Shown one piece after another: positions 24,258-37,114 of a DNA stretch of 64,000 nucleotides (position 1 is its first letter; every line of letters starts with the position of its first letter). Source of the DNA: Annona cherimola. Lineage: Eukaryota; Streptophyta; Magnoliopsida; Magnoliales; Annonaceae. The position numbers were made by a program, and so were the translations under genes. The stretch spans positions 7,284,264-7,348,263 of the forward strand of contig CM059972.1 in NCBI GenBank assembly GCA_030490835.1. Reading direction: 5' to 3'. The notes beneath the pieces are model-generated. The model saw only the letters and a program-made list of their open reading frames with translations, ran no database searches and had not been told where the DNA came from.

Positions 24258-25628
24258 TACGGAAACTCCTTTCCTTTGAATCAATCACCTATTTCAAATC
24301 TAAAAACCAAACTCACTTTTGTTATTACATTTACATCGTCAATTATACTAATTCTCTCCGCATGAAGGGGAAAAATTAAAAATTTCCGATTTGGTTTTAT
24401 AATAAATTCAGGATTCCAGAAAAGCAGAGAATTTATGCCAAAAAGACGTTAATTTGAAACTTTCCGTTGACACACAGAGGGAATAAAAAAAAAAACAAAA
24501 GAATTCAAAACCCTAGCTAATTGCAATCCCCAATTCCAAAGCTTTGTTAGGGACACACTTCTATTTAGTTATGGGCCATTTTTGGTAGGTTTTGATTGAA
24601 TTGATGACAGACAATCGCCACCGGAACAGCTTCCTGAGAGAGAGTACTGAAAGGACAACTTCCAAATAAGGAGGAGGTTGCCGGAGCCGCCCGCCTCTCA
24701 AATCTCGGTGGCCGTGGGTTGATCGCAGACAAGAAAGAGGGAGCTGCGGGTTCTGATTCTGAGTTTTGGCCGGAGTTTCTCACCGCGCAAGAGTTGCGGA
24801 CGAGGCGAGCAGTCGACATGGATCGTGAGAGTAAATGGGAACGTGGACGCGGGGTGTTTTTTGAAATACGCAATTACGCACGCATAGTCGGTGGGCTGGG
24901 ATGCGTTGGGTTGAATTTGTTTGGAGTTACCTCCCTATCTTTTCCAGATTTTGCAAATTTTCCCCTAATTATGGTATGCAAAAAAATCCATGAAAAAAGA
25001 ATTTTTTGCAAAAATACTCACCAGACTCCTTTATTCAGTATGCCATTGTTGTTTAGACTTTAGAGCAATAGTCTTTATCGTGCTCCTTCCATCTTCTCTC
25101 CACATATTTTTAATCGCTGGCACGCTAGTATCTTTTTTTCAGAAATAAAATCAAAACATCAATATAGGGCATATGACTTCAAATTTCAGATCCTAAGGGT
25201 GGCATCAGCAAGTATTTATTGCATTTGGGGATGTTTCACCTATATTTCCAACTCAAGCTTTTCTAATTTTTTTATACAGTGGTGCCACTTCCAAATGTGG
25301 AAAACCTCTTCTTTTCACTGGTCCATAAGGGAATCTGATTAGGACGATTTTTGATATCTTAATTAAAAAATATTAATAAACATAATGGATGGCTTGGATT
25401 TCTACAAACATCATGTTTTGTGGAAACAAAGAGGTCCAGCATTTGGAACAGGTCCACTTTGATAAAGGTTATTTCCGAGAGCTGAAGGTGATGAAATTAA
25501 GCCCACAACCACACAGTAGCAGTCATAAGTAACTGCGCCGTCATCTGTGTCTTTCGGACCAGTGCATTTGTTGACAACCTCAGTATCAGATATCTCTAAT
25601 CAAATAATCTCATAAGAGTTATGACTCA
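24258..25628. other. Upstream flank of the KIN17 copy, then non-coding
   Basis: A telo-box-like AAACCCTAGC lies at about 24509-24518, and the stretch 24640-24860 is GC-rich. Both resemble a former promoter and leader, which would favour DNA duplication over retroposition. A minus-strand frame at 24565-24873 has no recognisable product. Confidence 0.45.
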
Positions 25629-25700
25629 TCAATGTGCTTGATTCATGCCACTGAATATGCCTGTCAAGCACTCTTGACAAAGGTTTAAGAAAGAGATACA

Positions 25701-25733
25701 AAATTCAAAAAAAAAAAAAAAAAAAAAAAAAAA
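25701..25733. repeat. Poly-A tract
   Basis: Run of about 25 A within the downstream flank of the MYB-CC gene. It marks a length-variable site and is not flanked by a target duplication that I can see. Confidence 0.6.
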
Positions 25734-26013
25734 TTCAGAGACCATTAGCCAGCAACCCTGCAGTATTACCAACTGGCTCAACCACAAAGCAAGCGTTGTT
25801 TCACGTACGAAGCAGAAGGCATGTCTCTCAACTACATTTCCTGCCAAGTTTATTTCACCAGGTTCAGAAAAAGCTGATTCAGAAGGCCAGAGATCTTCGT
25901 TTCAAAATTATTTAAGATTGTACAGCCCTTGATTTTATCTCATTCAAATCATCAAAGAGAGGAGATCACAACTGTGAAAGGGCAAATCTTAGATTCCAGT
26001 TGACATTGCATTG

Positions 26014-29000
26014 TCAAACTCTATCAGGTTCCTGAGACATATTGAAGAAAGAAGCATCTGGATGCTCCATCTCAAGTCTTGTCTTCTTATGGGAGGAGGC
26101 TGGCAATTGAACATCTAATTCCACAGATGACTTGTCACACTCAACACCACTCCTTAAACACCTGTTTTTAGTCTGATCCCCATCAGATAGAATCTGAACT
26201 TCATCTGCAGCCGCAGGATCTGACGAAGCTTCCTTTCCAGAATATGAACTCATTGAAATCACTGAACTCACGGGTTTCTGAGCTTGAAAGAAAGCTTGAC
26301 TCACTCTCTTCTGTTCTTCCAATAACATCTGCAGCTGGTCGGCACTCTCTTTTGCTTGTAACTGAAGAGTTCTCTGAAACTGCGGGTGTGATACTAAGAA
26401 GGTGAATATAAGCAAGAATTGATTCCAAATGTTTCTTGTGTATAACCAAAATTGAAATCATCACCATCATCTAAGCGTTGACTATTTCCAGTGTTCTTTC
26501 ACTGCAATCCCGAATTCTGTATCTAAAAAAGGCAAAGGCATAAATTATCTTGAAAAGCGAAAGTGAAGGCACTGGTAGGTTAGCTATCTTGCGTACCCAA
26601 GGCAATTCTCTCTTTGGATGCTGGAAGCCATCATATCAGATATCCAAAATGGTCTGAGAGAATTTACTTTACAGGACTTCACCTTGAGAGGGAAATGGTG
26701 TTCAACATACTAGCATCCAGAAGAAGCTCATATATGTTGAAAATTAGGCCTGCGACAGTTGCAAGATAGAAATATGTTCTGTGCTGCCAAAGATGATATC
26801 CAAATCTTAAGCACAAGTATGATTTGGCCAGAAACTTGTGCATATCTGTTGAACCTCACACTATAGAAATTTATCCAATAAAATAAATCCTAGGATTCAT
26901 GGTTCTTGTTGAGTCAACAATTATCTACAATTTTTGCTAAACAAATTCTAGAAGCGACTAATTCACTTCCTATTCTCTTTCTGCTGTGCTGCTTCGTTGC
27001 CCTTTTATTAGTGAAAATGTGAAATCAGCACATAAAATTTCAAGTGAGGAAGCAATTGAAAGAAAAGGCATATACTGAGAATGAATGTGAGAAAGAAGGA
27101 AACATGTACCTCAAGTTGTTCACGAAGGAACTTTTGAAGTTCAAATCTTAAGCGCAGTGATCCACGTTCACGAAAAGCCCTGTATTCAAGCAAATTCACA
27201 CTGCCAACCCAGTCACTTCATCTGCATATATTCTACAGAATATATGCCACTTAAACCAATAATTGGAATTGAATATATTAGCCAATTATAGGAACTGAAA
27301 TATTAGTATGACAGTTGACAACTCCGTTCTAGTTTTCAAAACAATGGGAAGAAGCATATGTATTCTGAAGTTCTAGCATTCAGAGATCATAGATTTAACA
27401 GTTTCAAGAATTTATGTTCATGGATTCACTGATCAGTAGACTGAAAAATGTCAAACTGACATCTCGAAATGAAACACAAGTAACTACATTTTTTTTTTTT
27501 TTTTTTTTTTGGGATTCTGAAACAGAAATTGAAAGGGAAAATACACTCAATATGAAACTAAATGTACGAGATTTTAATGGGAAAAGGGAAATGGTAATCT
27601 TTACTATTCGAACAGCTTTCCATTAGTTCACAAATGGAAGCTTGATACCCTTTTTTTTTTTTAATTACAAGGAAGCTTGATACTAAATCAAATTACCAAA
27701 CATTAGAGCAAAAGATTTCCCGTTTGGATCTGACTATACATAGAAACGGATAATTGGGAGAGGGGAAATATGGTTTGTACAAGTTCAAATTGTCCCTGTC
27801 CCTGTCCTTCAATGATGTTAGTGGGATTTTGGCTAGCTTTTACATGCTAAAGAAAGATATTAAGAATGACTAATGGAAATATTATGCTCATACTATGACA
27901 GCATACATTTCTGATGTTCCATTTTCCAAATCAGCTGAAATCCTCTTCTTGCCCTCTAAACTGGCAGACCTTCCATCTGCAAAACAAAAATTCAAGTTTC
28001 TAGTTAACTAATAATAGGGATCATTAAATAGGAGCAGGTTGTTACCGAACACGGAACAGTCTATAAAGCTAAGGCCATAACTCAGAAATAGTCCTAAGCC
28101 ATGCACGAAGTGGATCCTCAGACTCGAATCCAGCCCCACATTTTTGACCAATATGTCAGTGCCAATCCCATGTAAATGGAATTCTGTTTTAATGACTAAT
28201 TACTACACAGCAGATCCCAGCTCCCAAGTTTTTGTTCACTCCATTTATTAGAATGGATATCCGTCAGTAAAATATAAAATTAAGGAATTATTAATATATA
28301 GACATATCTCAGTTCAAATAAGCAAATACTTGCATCTTGACTTATTGACATATAGATATGAGTTTTGATCCTATGCGCCCGGGTGCATGGAACTTCAATG
28401 CACCCAACTACAAAAATCTATTTTTTTATTTTTAAAAACTTTTTTATAAAATTGTTAAACTAATTGTATTTAACACATGTGTTAAGTTTTATCATTTTTG
28501 GAGATTTATACATATTTTTCTTATTTTTTAAAAACAGAAGTACTTTGTCATTTTTAAATGACTAAAATACCCCTGTTTTAAAAAATTAAAAAATATGTGT
28601 AAATCTTAAAAATAGTAAAAATTGGGCAATAGATTAAATATACTTAGTTTAACAATTTTATAAAAAAAATTCAAAAAAAATAAAAATAGGTCTTTGCACC
28701 CCAGTGCTTAGGATCGAAGCTCTATAGATATATCCTAATTTAAAGAAGCCTTGACCTAAATATCTGATACAATTTTTATGCATTTTATTGCTTGTACTTA
28801 AATAACATGTCTTCACCACTACTTTCAAACCCTTTGTGGTATTTCACTGATAATTCTTTTGATGAATTTATGATGTAGTACATTATGACAACTAAGGCTA
28901 GAATATTTTACTCTTTTTCTCAAGTTCAAAACCTTTACTAGATCCTCATAATTCTGAGTCATCCAAGAGGCACAAACTTACATAAGGAAAAATTCAAATG

Positions 29001-29323
29001 ATTGTGTGACTCTTTTGGAATTAAGCATGCTCGAAGTCAGATATTATGTCTCCACATAAAATCTATCAATTAATACTAATTTCTGTTACTTTAGAGTTTA
29101 CGCTGAGTTGAATTTTTTGATAAGGAGCATAATGGAACTTTACAAAGTCTAATGAATTTCTGGAATCATGCTGCACAAGAGGCAATTGATCCTTTGATTC
29201 GAAGGTTGATAAAAAATGCAGCATCCAGTATAAAAGCCCAAATATTCTTGCTTGGCTTTCTCTGACACTGAGTTGTAATGTTAAATGTTTAAGTAGTGAT
29301 CAATGGCATACAACTGGGTATTC

Positions 29324-29354
<31 letters not shown>

Positions 29355-31364
29355 TTTTTTTGAGAGAGATTCACCTGGATATTCAATACACCGGTTAGGT
29401 TACCATTTTGCTGGCAATCTAGTTTCTAGAAGCCTCAACGGTAAAGCAGCGGTCACTGAAATAGTGTCAATAAAATGTTTAAAACCGAGAGCATGTGCTT
29501 TAGGAGGTCCTAAAATTTAGCTTGGTTTATGTAAAGTAAGTTTTGTTGTTGATCTCCATCAAGAAAAATCACACCCTTCTTAACTTCATGCCAGCTTCCT
29601 TCTGAAATATACTTTACAGCTAGCTTTTAGTTTCCCTTCAAATTTTAAAACCAAACACAAAGTTGGCAACAATGGAAGGAGCAAAAAAGTGAGATTACGT
29701 TTTCAGTATCATATAGTAGTAAGCTGACGATTAGAAGTTTATGCTATCACAAAAAATAATGAGGTCAAGATGTGAGGAGGGAAATGAACATTTCCAGCTG
29801 TTACTAGTTTGATGGATTCACCTTCTTTCGCTTCCGGCTGGTATCTAGCAAGCCGAAATTTCTGCCAGTAGATCATGCTAATTAGCCAATTGAAAAAAAA
29901 AAAAGCAACTGATATTTTGAAACCAATCAACTGAAGCTAGAATAAGATGCAGTCGCCAGATAATTACCTGCAAGTGACTTTTTACATGGTCTATTTTTAG
30001 TCCTTTGGTGTTCATTTTCCTTAAAATATTCTTTGGCGTTGCTCCTGCAGTGAAGGAAAATGCAACTTGGACAAATGAAACAATTTCTACTGAAGGAATA
30101 CTTTTAAGGATAATTCAGAGGGAAATACTTACTATCAGGGCCACCAAGTTCATTAACAGATTTCGTGAATCTGTCATGAAGTTTTATGGTCCATCGCATC
30201 CGCTGCTTGGATCCAGAATCAGCTACAGAAACAGAAGGATTCAAATCAACTGGCTCCTTAACAGGGCAGGCATACTCTTCACCTGCATTGTGGTCTTGTA
30301 CTGCCCCATAAACTTCCTGGAAAAAAAATTAAGAAAAAATGAGTATTTCACCATCAGAGGGATAAATATTGACATCCATCAGGAATGCTAGGCACACCCA
30401 ACCACTCGATATAATTATGCTGAAATTAGGAATGCTAGGACTTGGGAGTATATATTGGTCAGATTCAACGAAAATTGTGCCCCTAAACATTTCCATGCTG
30501 CTATTTCAGGGAGAAGGATTATAACTTCAAGAGAAAGTAGTGGTAATCTAAACATTCTCAAGACATCTCTCTTAACTTTATTGCAAGTATTTTGAAGCCA
30601 AATGAGAGATCAAATTGTATATTCGAAAAAAACTTCAAATACGTGGTAAAAATACTTACATTCAATGTAGGATTTCCTTCTTTGTCGATGATCAGACCAG
30701 TAGATTCCACTTGCCATTCCTGTCCATTGGCAGTGGCCATACTTGCATCCACTGTAGGATTTCCCTTGTCTCCAATAAGGAGGTGGAGTTCCTCACAGTC
30801 CACGTGCCAATCCTCTCCTTGATCAATATTTGGTAGGAAACTATTCTCCTCAGGTTGGCACTCAAAATCTTCAACAGTAATAGCTCCCAGCAATTCAGAA
30901 GGCAACTCAATTGGATGTTGCCGTTGATTTTCTCCGCTCATTTGATAGCGTAGACCTCCTTGGGATGTTTGGACTGTATGTGTTGATGATTGGATTGTGG
31001 GAATTTGATAGCTTGTCACCTTGGGATAGGGTAAAAAGGAAACAGTGCCACTCTTCGGGTAATGTTCATATGAACTGGGACAAAAAATTGAAGCCCGGTC
31101 ATAGATTTCTGATGGTGGTTTTGCGACACATGATGGTAAAGGAAGAGAGGTGATTTCCCCATAAGATAGGTTGATGTTCTTTTGATGAACATGAGAATCT
31201 GTGAGGAAAAAAGAAAGGTGTTGTTGATCATCAACCGGAAGTTTAATGCTGGTCATAACTTCTCCATTCCGCCGACGAAATGTCACATTCGCAGCATAGG
31301 GTCCTGGTGCCATTTTGGTATCAGCTGAATTAGTTTTGGCACTTGTGAGATAATTCATGGCCAT
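26014..31364 (-). CDS. MYB-CC (GARP, PHR1-like) transcription factor, 7 coding exons
   Basis: Coding exons on the minus strand: 30660-31364, 30133-30316, 29968-30044, 29822-29861, 27894-27976, about 27112-27190, and 26014-26379 (stop). Phases agree throughout except that the 5' edge of the sixth exon is not resolved. Residues 275-331 form a single GARP-type MYB repeat: RMRWTIKLHDRF, then SVNELGGPDRATPK, then KGLKIDHVKSHLQKFR. The later exons give the MYB-CC coiled coil (LRLRFELQKFLREQLE, then FQRTLQLQAKESADQLQML). This pairing defines the MYB-CC family, whose best-known members (PHR1 and PHL proteins) bind P1BS sites and control phosphate-starvation genes. Target and role here are inferred. 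The residue after RW-T is Ile where Pro is usual, and SHLQKFR replaces SHLQKYR, so this is a divergent member. The 235-residue first exon holds an internal repeat. Confidence 0.85.
28354..28722. mobile_element. Foldback element, copy 2, in MYB-CC intron 4
   Basis: A palindrome with left arm GATCCTATGCGCCCGGGTGC and right arm TTGCACCCCAGTGCTTAGGATC, meeting near 28540. It sits in the intron between the 29822-29861 and 27894-27976 exons and would fold as a hairpin in the pre-mRNA. Confidence 0.8.
29323..29360. repeat. (TTTTG)n microsatellite and T run
   Basis: Several units of TTTTG followed by a T run, inside MYB-CC intron 4. No coding meaning. Confidence 0.6.
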
Positions 31365-31935
31365 GGCTTTAGTTGGTTTAGATACAGTTCAATTGTGTAC
31401 ATTGTCATCGGTCTTCTTGACTTCTAGACAGTCATGGTGGGCTCAGTTAAAAATTTTCCTTTCAACAAAAGAAGAAACTCTGGTTATCAGATTGGTAGAA
31501 GATCCCGCAAAAAAAATCATGTAGATTCTCAAATATTCAACTTCTTGTATGAACGAAAACCTCTGCTACTTGTGAATGCAGTTTGCTAAATAACATAACG
31601 TAGAGAGAGAGAGAGAGGCCATTCCATCCACATAATGTAAAAACTGAACAAAACCAAAAAGGATGAATATAAGAAGCATAAAAATCTTTAGAACTGGCTT
31701 TTCATTTCCGTTGACGAACGGACTCTTTGGAGGATTCCCAAAGAAACAAGAGACAGCAGGTGTGGATAAACTACGTGTAAGTTGTCGAGTTATAGGCCAT
31801 GCTTCCGAGTATCAAATATTTTCTACAAAGCAAAAGCGAACAATCCCATGATACCCAGCAATCTCCTTCCAGAACCATGCATGCTTTGAAGTTGCCTGGG
31901 TAATCTAAAAAACAAATAAAAAAACATAAAATTAC

Positions 31936-31973
31936 CTCAAGGATGAAATTCCCATGAAAGAGGTATAGGGTCA

Positions 31974-32029
<56 letters not shown>

Positions 32030-32250
32030 AGGACGGACAAAGGAGAGAATGGAATGGCCGAAGGACAAGGACGAGAGTGGTATGGCCGGCTGTTGCTTGG
32101 TTGGAACCCGGTAGAATGGGCGGTACGAGAAGTGAGGTTTCTCGGCAACTCGGCCTTCCCGCCACCCTTTTTAACTTGTTCTTGGAACCTCAACCAATCC
32201 TACATTCTTACTGCGTTTCACAGATTATCTCCTAATTGCTCGAGGTAAAT
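31936..32250 (-). promoter_or_regulatory. Probable non-coding leader exon and promoter edge of the MYB-CC gene
   Basis: On the minus strand TCCTTGAG is followed by GTAATT, a usable splice donor at 31936, with the ATG in the next exon at 31364. The leader would contain a pure (CT)n tract (plus-strand (GA)n at 31976-32026). CT tracts are common in plant leaders. The matching acceptor (between about 31380 and 31450) is not certain. The transcription start is not determined. Confidence 0.45.
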
Positions 32251-35200
32251 GAGATGAGTGTTAGGCCTGTCCATGGGACGGCCGGGCAATTCTTAGCAGG
32301 ATCCAAATACTATTTATTTTTTTATTATTATTATTATTTTTAAATTCGTATAGTACATTTTCTTCAACTGATATTACATTTTAAACTCGTACAACTTAAA
32401 AATAATATTCTACACACTTTCTTAAAATTTGTTACTCATCAAGTTCTACAAATATCTTATTAATATTTTTATTTTTCTTCCAATCCCTTTATTTTTCTTC
32501 CTACCCTAACTCGGTGGACGCTTCCCTAGAAAATGGAGAGAATAACGCGACCACTCCGTGCTGCCAAAATCATGCCTTTCACGTTGCTGAAAATCATATT
32601 TCAAAACGCCACTATTGAGGTTCAAAACTACAGCCCTCAACACATTGGAGGAAGTGCAGTTACCACTGAGGTAAACCCTCAATGGCCAAGTACTTTTTTA
32701 TTAATTGTCCACTCGTTGGTCTAGATCATCCCATTTTCAAAATACCTAATAATGGCCCACTTGCTTTCCATCTCATAAAAAATTACTTTTGTAACCAGAC
32801 GAACAAATTCTTATCAGCAATTTCGTCATGGTTGAAGCTTCGCATACAAACTGTTGTTGCAGTGTTGTAAAAACCTAGGTCTCATGGTTTGATATTATCA
32901 GCTTTTGAGTGATATACAACCATTGTTTTAAAACGCATTACATAAAACCTATCCTGAGCCTCGTATTTAAGTCATGAGAACTCTTCCCTTTCTAATGTTG
33001 TACCCCAGCTCCAGAAGCCTACTAGGCCCTCTATCGGGAGGCATGGTCTTTTCAAGGCACCTCGCCCTTTACGCACCTTATGGTATCGTAGCAACAGTAG
33101 TGAACAAATTTTGTTGCTGAAAATAATATTTCTTGTAGCAGCTCGAAGGTCACTAATTCAATGCTTAATTAGAGAAATTCATCTAGCAGCTAAATTGAAA
33201 TTAAGGAAGAGTGCGCACAGCTCATGATCGTCATTTGTGTGGCTCGTTAATCCCAAATACTGCCTTGGTACAAAGCCAAGGCAGGTTTCAAATTGAAAGC
33301 ACATGGCGTGGTCATTATGAATTTCGTGATGGTGAGATTTTTGGATGACTCATTTGTCTTTGTTATTAGATTGCTCAAATCACATGGAACGTCAAGTGAG
33401 CAGATTGGATAGCCAAAATATCGAAATTAAGGAATTAGGACTTTTTAGTACGCGTCTTAGTGGGTGTCCTTCAAGGGGTGTTTTGACGTATACGATATGT
33501 GAGTAGAAAGATGAGTAAAAGTTGTTGTGTATTGAAAAATGAGAAATTATTATAAGAATGAGAAAAATAATATTGAAAATTGAAAATATGAAGTGCTATA
33601 TATGTGTTCGAAAAATGAAAAATTGTATTGTAAATGAGAAAAAAAAAAAAAAATTGAGAATGAAAAATCTCATGCGATTCACCTCCAATTCCACCCCTCT
33701 GTATATTACCGAATGGTGATGCGAGCGAGAATATGATGTAAGGATTTAAAAGACGTTTGAGGTAGGCATAAAGAAATGTTTTTTGATTTTGAGATGGTCT
33801 GTTACTTTGTTTGGATGAGAGTAACAGCCAATCAAGAAGCGCATGTAATAAAAAAGAGTGTAATATGATCACACCGTAAAATAAGCATTTTTTGTGAAAA
33901 TGGAAAGAGAAATGATTAAAATTGTAGATCATAATGAAAAGAATAAAACCATTAGAATTGTTAAAAATAATTAAAATGTCAAATTAGTGTCACATGACGT
34001 AAATAGGGTTATTAATCAAACAGAAAAGAAAAGTCTATCAAGATCGCAGCTCTGGAAAGGAACCCCTGGGCTAAGGATGCCCTTGTATTTTAGGCTTAAT
34101 TATGATTGGGAAAAAGGGAGATCTTGTCAAAATCATAGTCATTGAATGATGATACCTTGTCTTTCATGAAAATTTGTTCACAAAACAAAAGTCAACCATT
34201 GTATCATCATAGAAATTCCCAAGGATTTAATTGCTTTCAATTCATGTTTCCCACTTTCATATTTGCGTTTGACTTTTTATCAGGACTAGATTCTCCCTCT
34301 TTATTAAGTAATTTATTAAGAAAATTTTAAGCGTCCACAAACAACTAGAATTTTTCATGTCGTTGATATCAAAGATGTTATATGCACCCATTCAAATCTT
34401 AAAGTCCATGCCATAAAACTGCTGAAGCAAATTATACACCTGCAGTTCCAGAGTCGAAGACCATCTGTTTTATGTTCTGAGCTTTTTAAACCCATCTGGT
34501 TGAGTGAATTGGAGAAATGAAAGTGACTAACAGAACAGTCATTGGAATCTCACAGGGATCTAGAATCACCCTCTTTCCCCACTCATCCCTCAGGATACAT
34601 TACATAGCATGTTCAGATATATCTTTCAATCAAGACAATTCAGGATAATGAATAGAGTAGATTTAAGTAAATAGTTACGATGTTACAAAGGAGAAAGGGA
34701 TGACTTATTTTTTGGTTTGGATGGATGCCGCTTACACACTCACATACTCATACACTCGTGTCAACCATCTAGTCATTCAAAATGTTGACGAAGGGATGAC
34801 TTTTTACACCTTTTTCAAACAATTCTGTCCAAATATATACACTAATGCAGTGTAGTTAATACAGAGGATCTTCATGTGTTTGGACATGATTGAGCTTTGC
34901 AACGGATTTATCAAGATGGAGATTCTATTGGCGATGGTTTGGATTGTTCCTCTGAATTTGGTTGCTAGGCTTTGGAATCCATGTAACCATGTTCAGGTGT
35001 CTTTCAGATGAAGATAGATTTGATCCACGCTTGCCTATCATCTTGTCATTTTGTAAAATAGTCTCCATAGGTTCCAAACTTTTGCAAAGCAAACCTACAG
35101 TTAATATATCTGAAGCCCCGTAGGACGAAGCATATAAACTAAAACATCACATAAATACGTTCACTTAGTTGAAATCACAAGCATATAATGTTTATTTTGT

Positions 35201-35271
35201 AAGGATTTTGCAACTTACATGGTCTATTATGCAAAATGCCAAATAAATGTGCCGGAACACAATTATGCACA
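32251..35271. other. Intergenic, no gene recognised
   Basis: Contains ATT-rich spacer, a stretch at 33480-33700 resembling 19990-20170, and an A run at 33640-33652. All frames read as low complexity. Confidence 0.5.
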
Positions 35272-35279
35272 ATCAAGAG

Positions 35280-36239
35280 TAGGAGTGTTAATGGTCATGG
35301 TAAACCCGCTCGTCCAACCGGTTTATAAATGACCTTAGGTTAGAATTTTCGAATAAATGGATTATGATCCGTCAACCCGTTTAATCATTTAATTAAATAA
35401 ATGGACTAGGGTTGAGATTTTATAACTTGTCAACCCGTTTAGTAACCCATTTAACCCATATAATCTGTTTAACCCGTTTAATTCATTTAACCCATTTAAC
35501 TCGCTTAACTCATTAAAGTTATATATATATATGAGATCTGTTTTGGTGCAACGTCACTGCAGCGGAACAGCGGTGCAGTTGCCAAAAAAATGGGACCCAC
35601 ACATATTAAAATGCAATGAAACTTTATATAATCATTTATCTATATATAAATCATACCTTAGATGGTTTAGATGTTGAAAAAATCACTTTAAAGTTGTTAT
35701 TTACATTAAACTATTTTATTACTTGAATTTCTACCATTTTCAAATAGGGCCCATATACATATCTGATTGGGATAAAAATTAGTATGGTTATAGAATACAT
35801 TATTCTAAATACAATAGGTAGAGTAGATTATGATTTGATGATCACGTGGGGCCCATTTCAGCAATGCTGCAGCAGAATATATATATATATATATAAACCC
35901 CTTTGTTATTTTCCCTCTCTAAGTCTTCCTTAAGTCACCTAATTTTCATTTTTCCACTGCTGGCCTAATTCTATTTTTCCATTACTGCCATATTTTCATT
36001 TCTCCTATATCGAAAACACCCTCTTGTTTTTCCCTACTAGATCATTATCTACTAGAGTTTAGGCTTTCAGGTTATTTGCTATACAACCCGTTAACAACCT
36101 ACCAACCCGTTTATTAGATGGGTTGTAAATGAGTTCAGGTTGAAGTTTTTTAAATGGGTTAATAAATAGATTAGAGTTAAAATATTTTAAATGGGTTAGG
36201 ATTAGAATTAGACTCCAACCCGATCCGGTAACACTTCTA
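35280..36239. mobile_element. hAT-like element with nested MITE
   Basis: It begins TAGGAGTGTTAATGG and ends CCGGTAACACTTCTA, an inverted repeat. It is flanked by ATCAAGAG (35272-35279) and ATCAAGAA (36240-36247), an 8-bp duplication with one mismatch. Subterminal repeats of AACCCGTTTAA/TTAAATGGGTT type fill both sides. The block 35533-35876 inside is a separate (TA)n-associated MITE. No transposase frame. Confidence 0.82.
35533..35876 (+). mobile_element. (TA)n-associated MITE, copy 3, nested in a hAT element
   Basis: It is bracketed by (TA)n on both sides (35519-35532 and 35877-35894). The left part reads GGTGCAACGTCACTGCAGCG and the right part CAGCAATGCTGCAGCAG. The interior matches the 14086-14440 copy. 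Confidence 0.78.
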
Positions 36240-36247
36240 ATCAAGAA

Positions 36248-37114
36248 AGCCTATCTTGGAAAAATTCCCTTGTTTTGTTGTTCAGACGGCCAAGAACCAA
36301 TGTCCTATAGCTATAGGCCATTTTCACAAGACAAAAAATAACATAAATAAATAATAAAAAGAAACCTTCTAGTGGGTCCTATTTGGATAAGATGAGCTTG
36401 ACCAAGGCAATCAAGATTACTATAATAGAATAGCATAAAATAAAAGCATGGTTAACGAATTCACCACAAGCTTACTTTTTAGTGCATGAGAAGAAGCGTT
36501 TCCATCATCTTTTATGATTGGGCAGAGTCGAACCAACATAGTTGCACACTCAAACTAGCAAAACCATCAAAATCTCTTGCCTTTGGAGAATGCCTTCTTT
36601 GTATGAATAGAAAAGATAGCTTTGCTTGGTGATCATCAATGTAAAATTGTGAATAAGAAAAAGGACCATCGCATCTGCCTCCCCCTTTTTTGTATTTGGC
36701 AATTATTACCAAATGATTATTGATTTTGCAAAAGTAACCCATTTAAGTGCGCCATACTGCCATCCTTGCAGGCATGATGTTGCGGTTTCGTTTTCCACGC
36801 CAAGTGGCAGATCGAAACTAGCCAGGTTGCACCACCTTATTTTTAAATATTTTAGTAAATAAAAATTGAAAATTCCTTTGCCAGTCGATGTCTTCTAGAT
36901 AGATTAAAGTCCTTATCATTTAGGTTCTGAGATTCCAATGGCCAATGCTTGAATATTGCATAAGGTACTAGTCCCATTCCAGCTCATCTTTGTATTTTTC
37001 TTCATCGGCCATTTCTAAATGACCTCACCACTCTTGGCCAAGCTAAAATCATTAATTCAGTTTCAACCCTCAATTGGCTTACAAAGCTCATATTAGAATA
37101 ACTTATTGCCCTAA
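36248..37114. other. Intergenic, no gene recognised
   Basis: Nothing recognisable in any frame. Confidence 0.5.

Noticed and set aside
25701..25733. Poly-A run considered as a retrotransposon or retrocopy tail
   Set aside because: No target duplication and no reverse-transcribed body next to it. It lies in the duplicated MYB-CC flank.
30005..30391. Plus-strand open frame of 128 codons
   Set aside because: Antisense to the MYB-domain exons of the MYB-CC gene.
31771..32193. Minus-strand open frame of 140 codons upstream of the MYB-CC start
   Set aside because: Half of it is translation of the (CT)n tract, and it crosses a likely splice donor at 31936. Better read as leader.
33471..33932. Minus-strand open frame of 153 codons
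   Set aside because: Low-complexity Phe/Ile/Asn-rich translation of AT-rich DNA, with no family resemblance. The area resembles a dispersed repeat.
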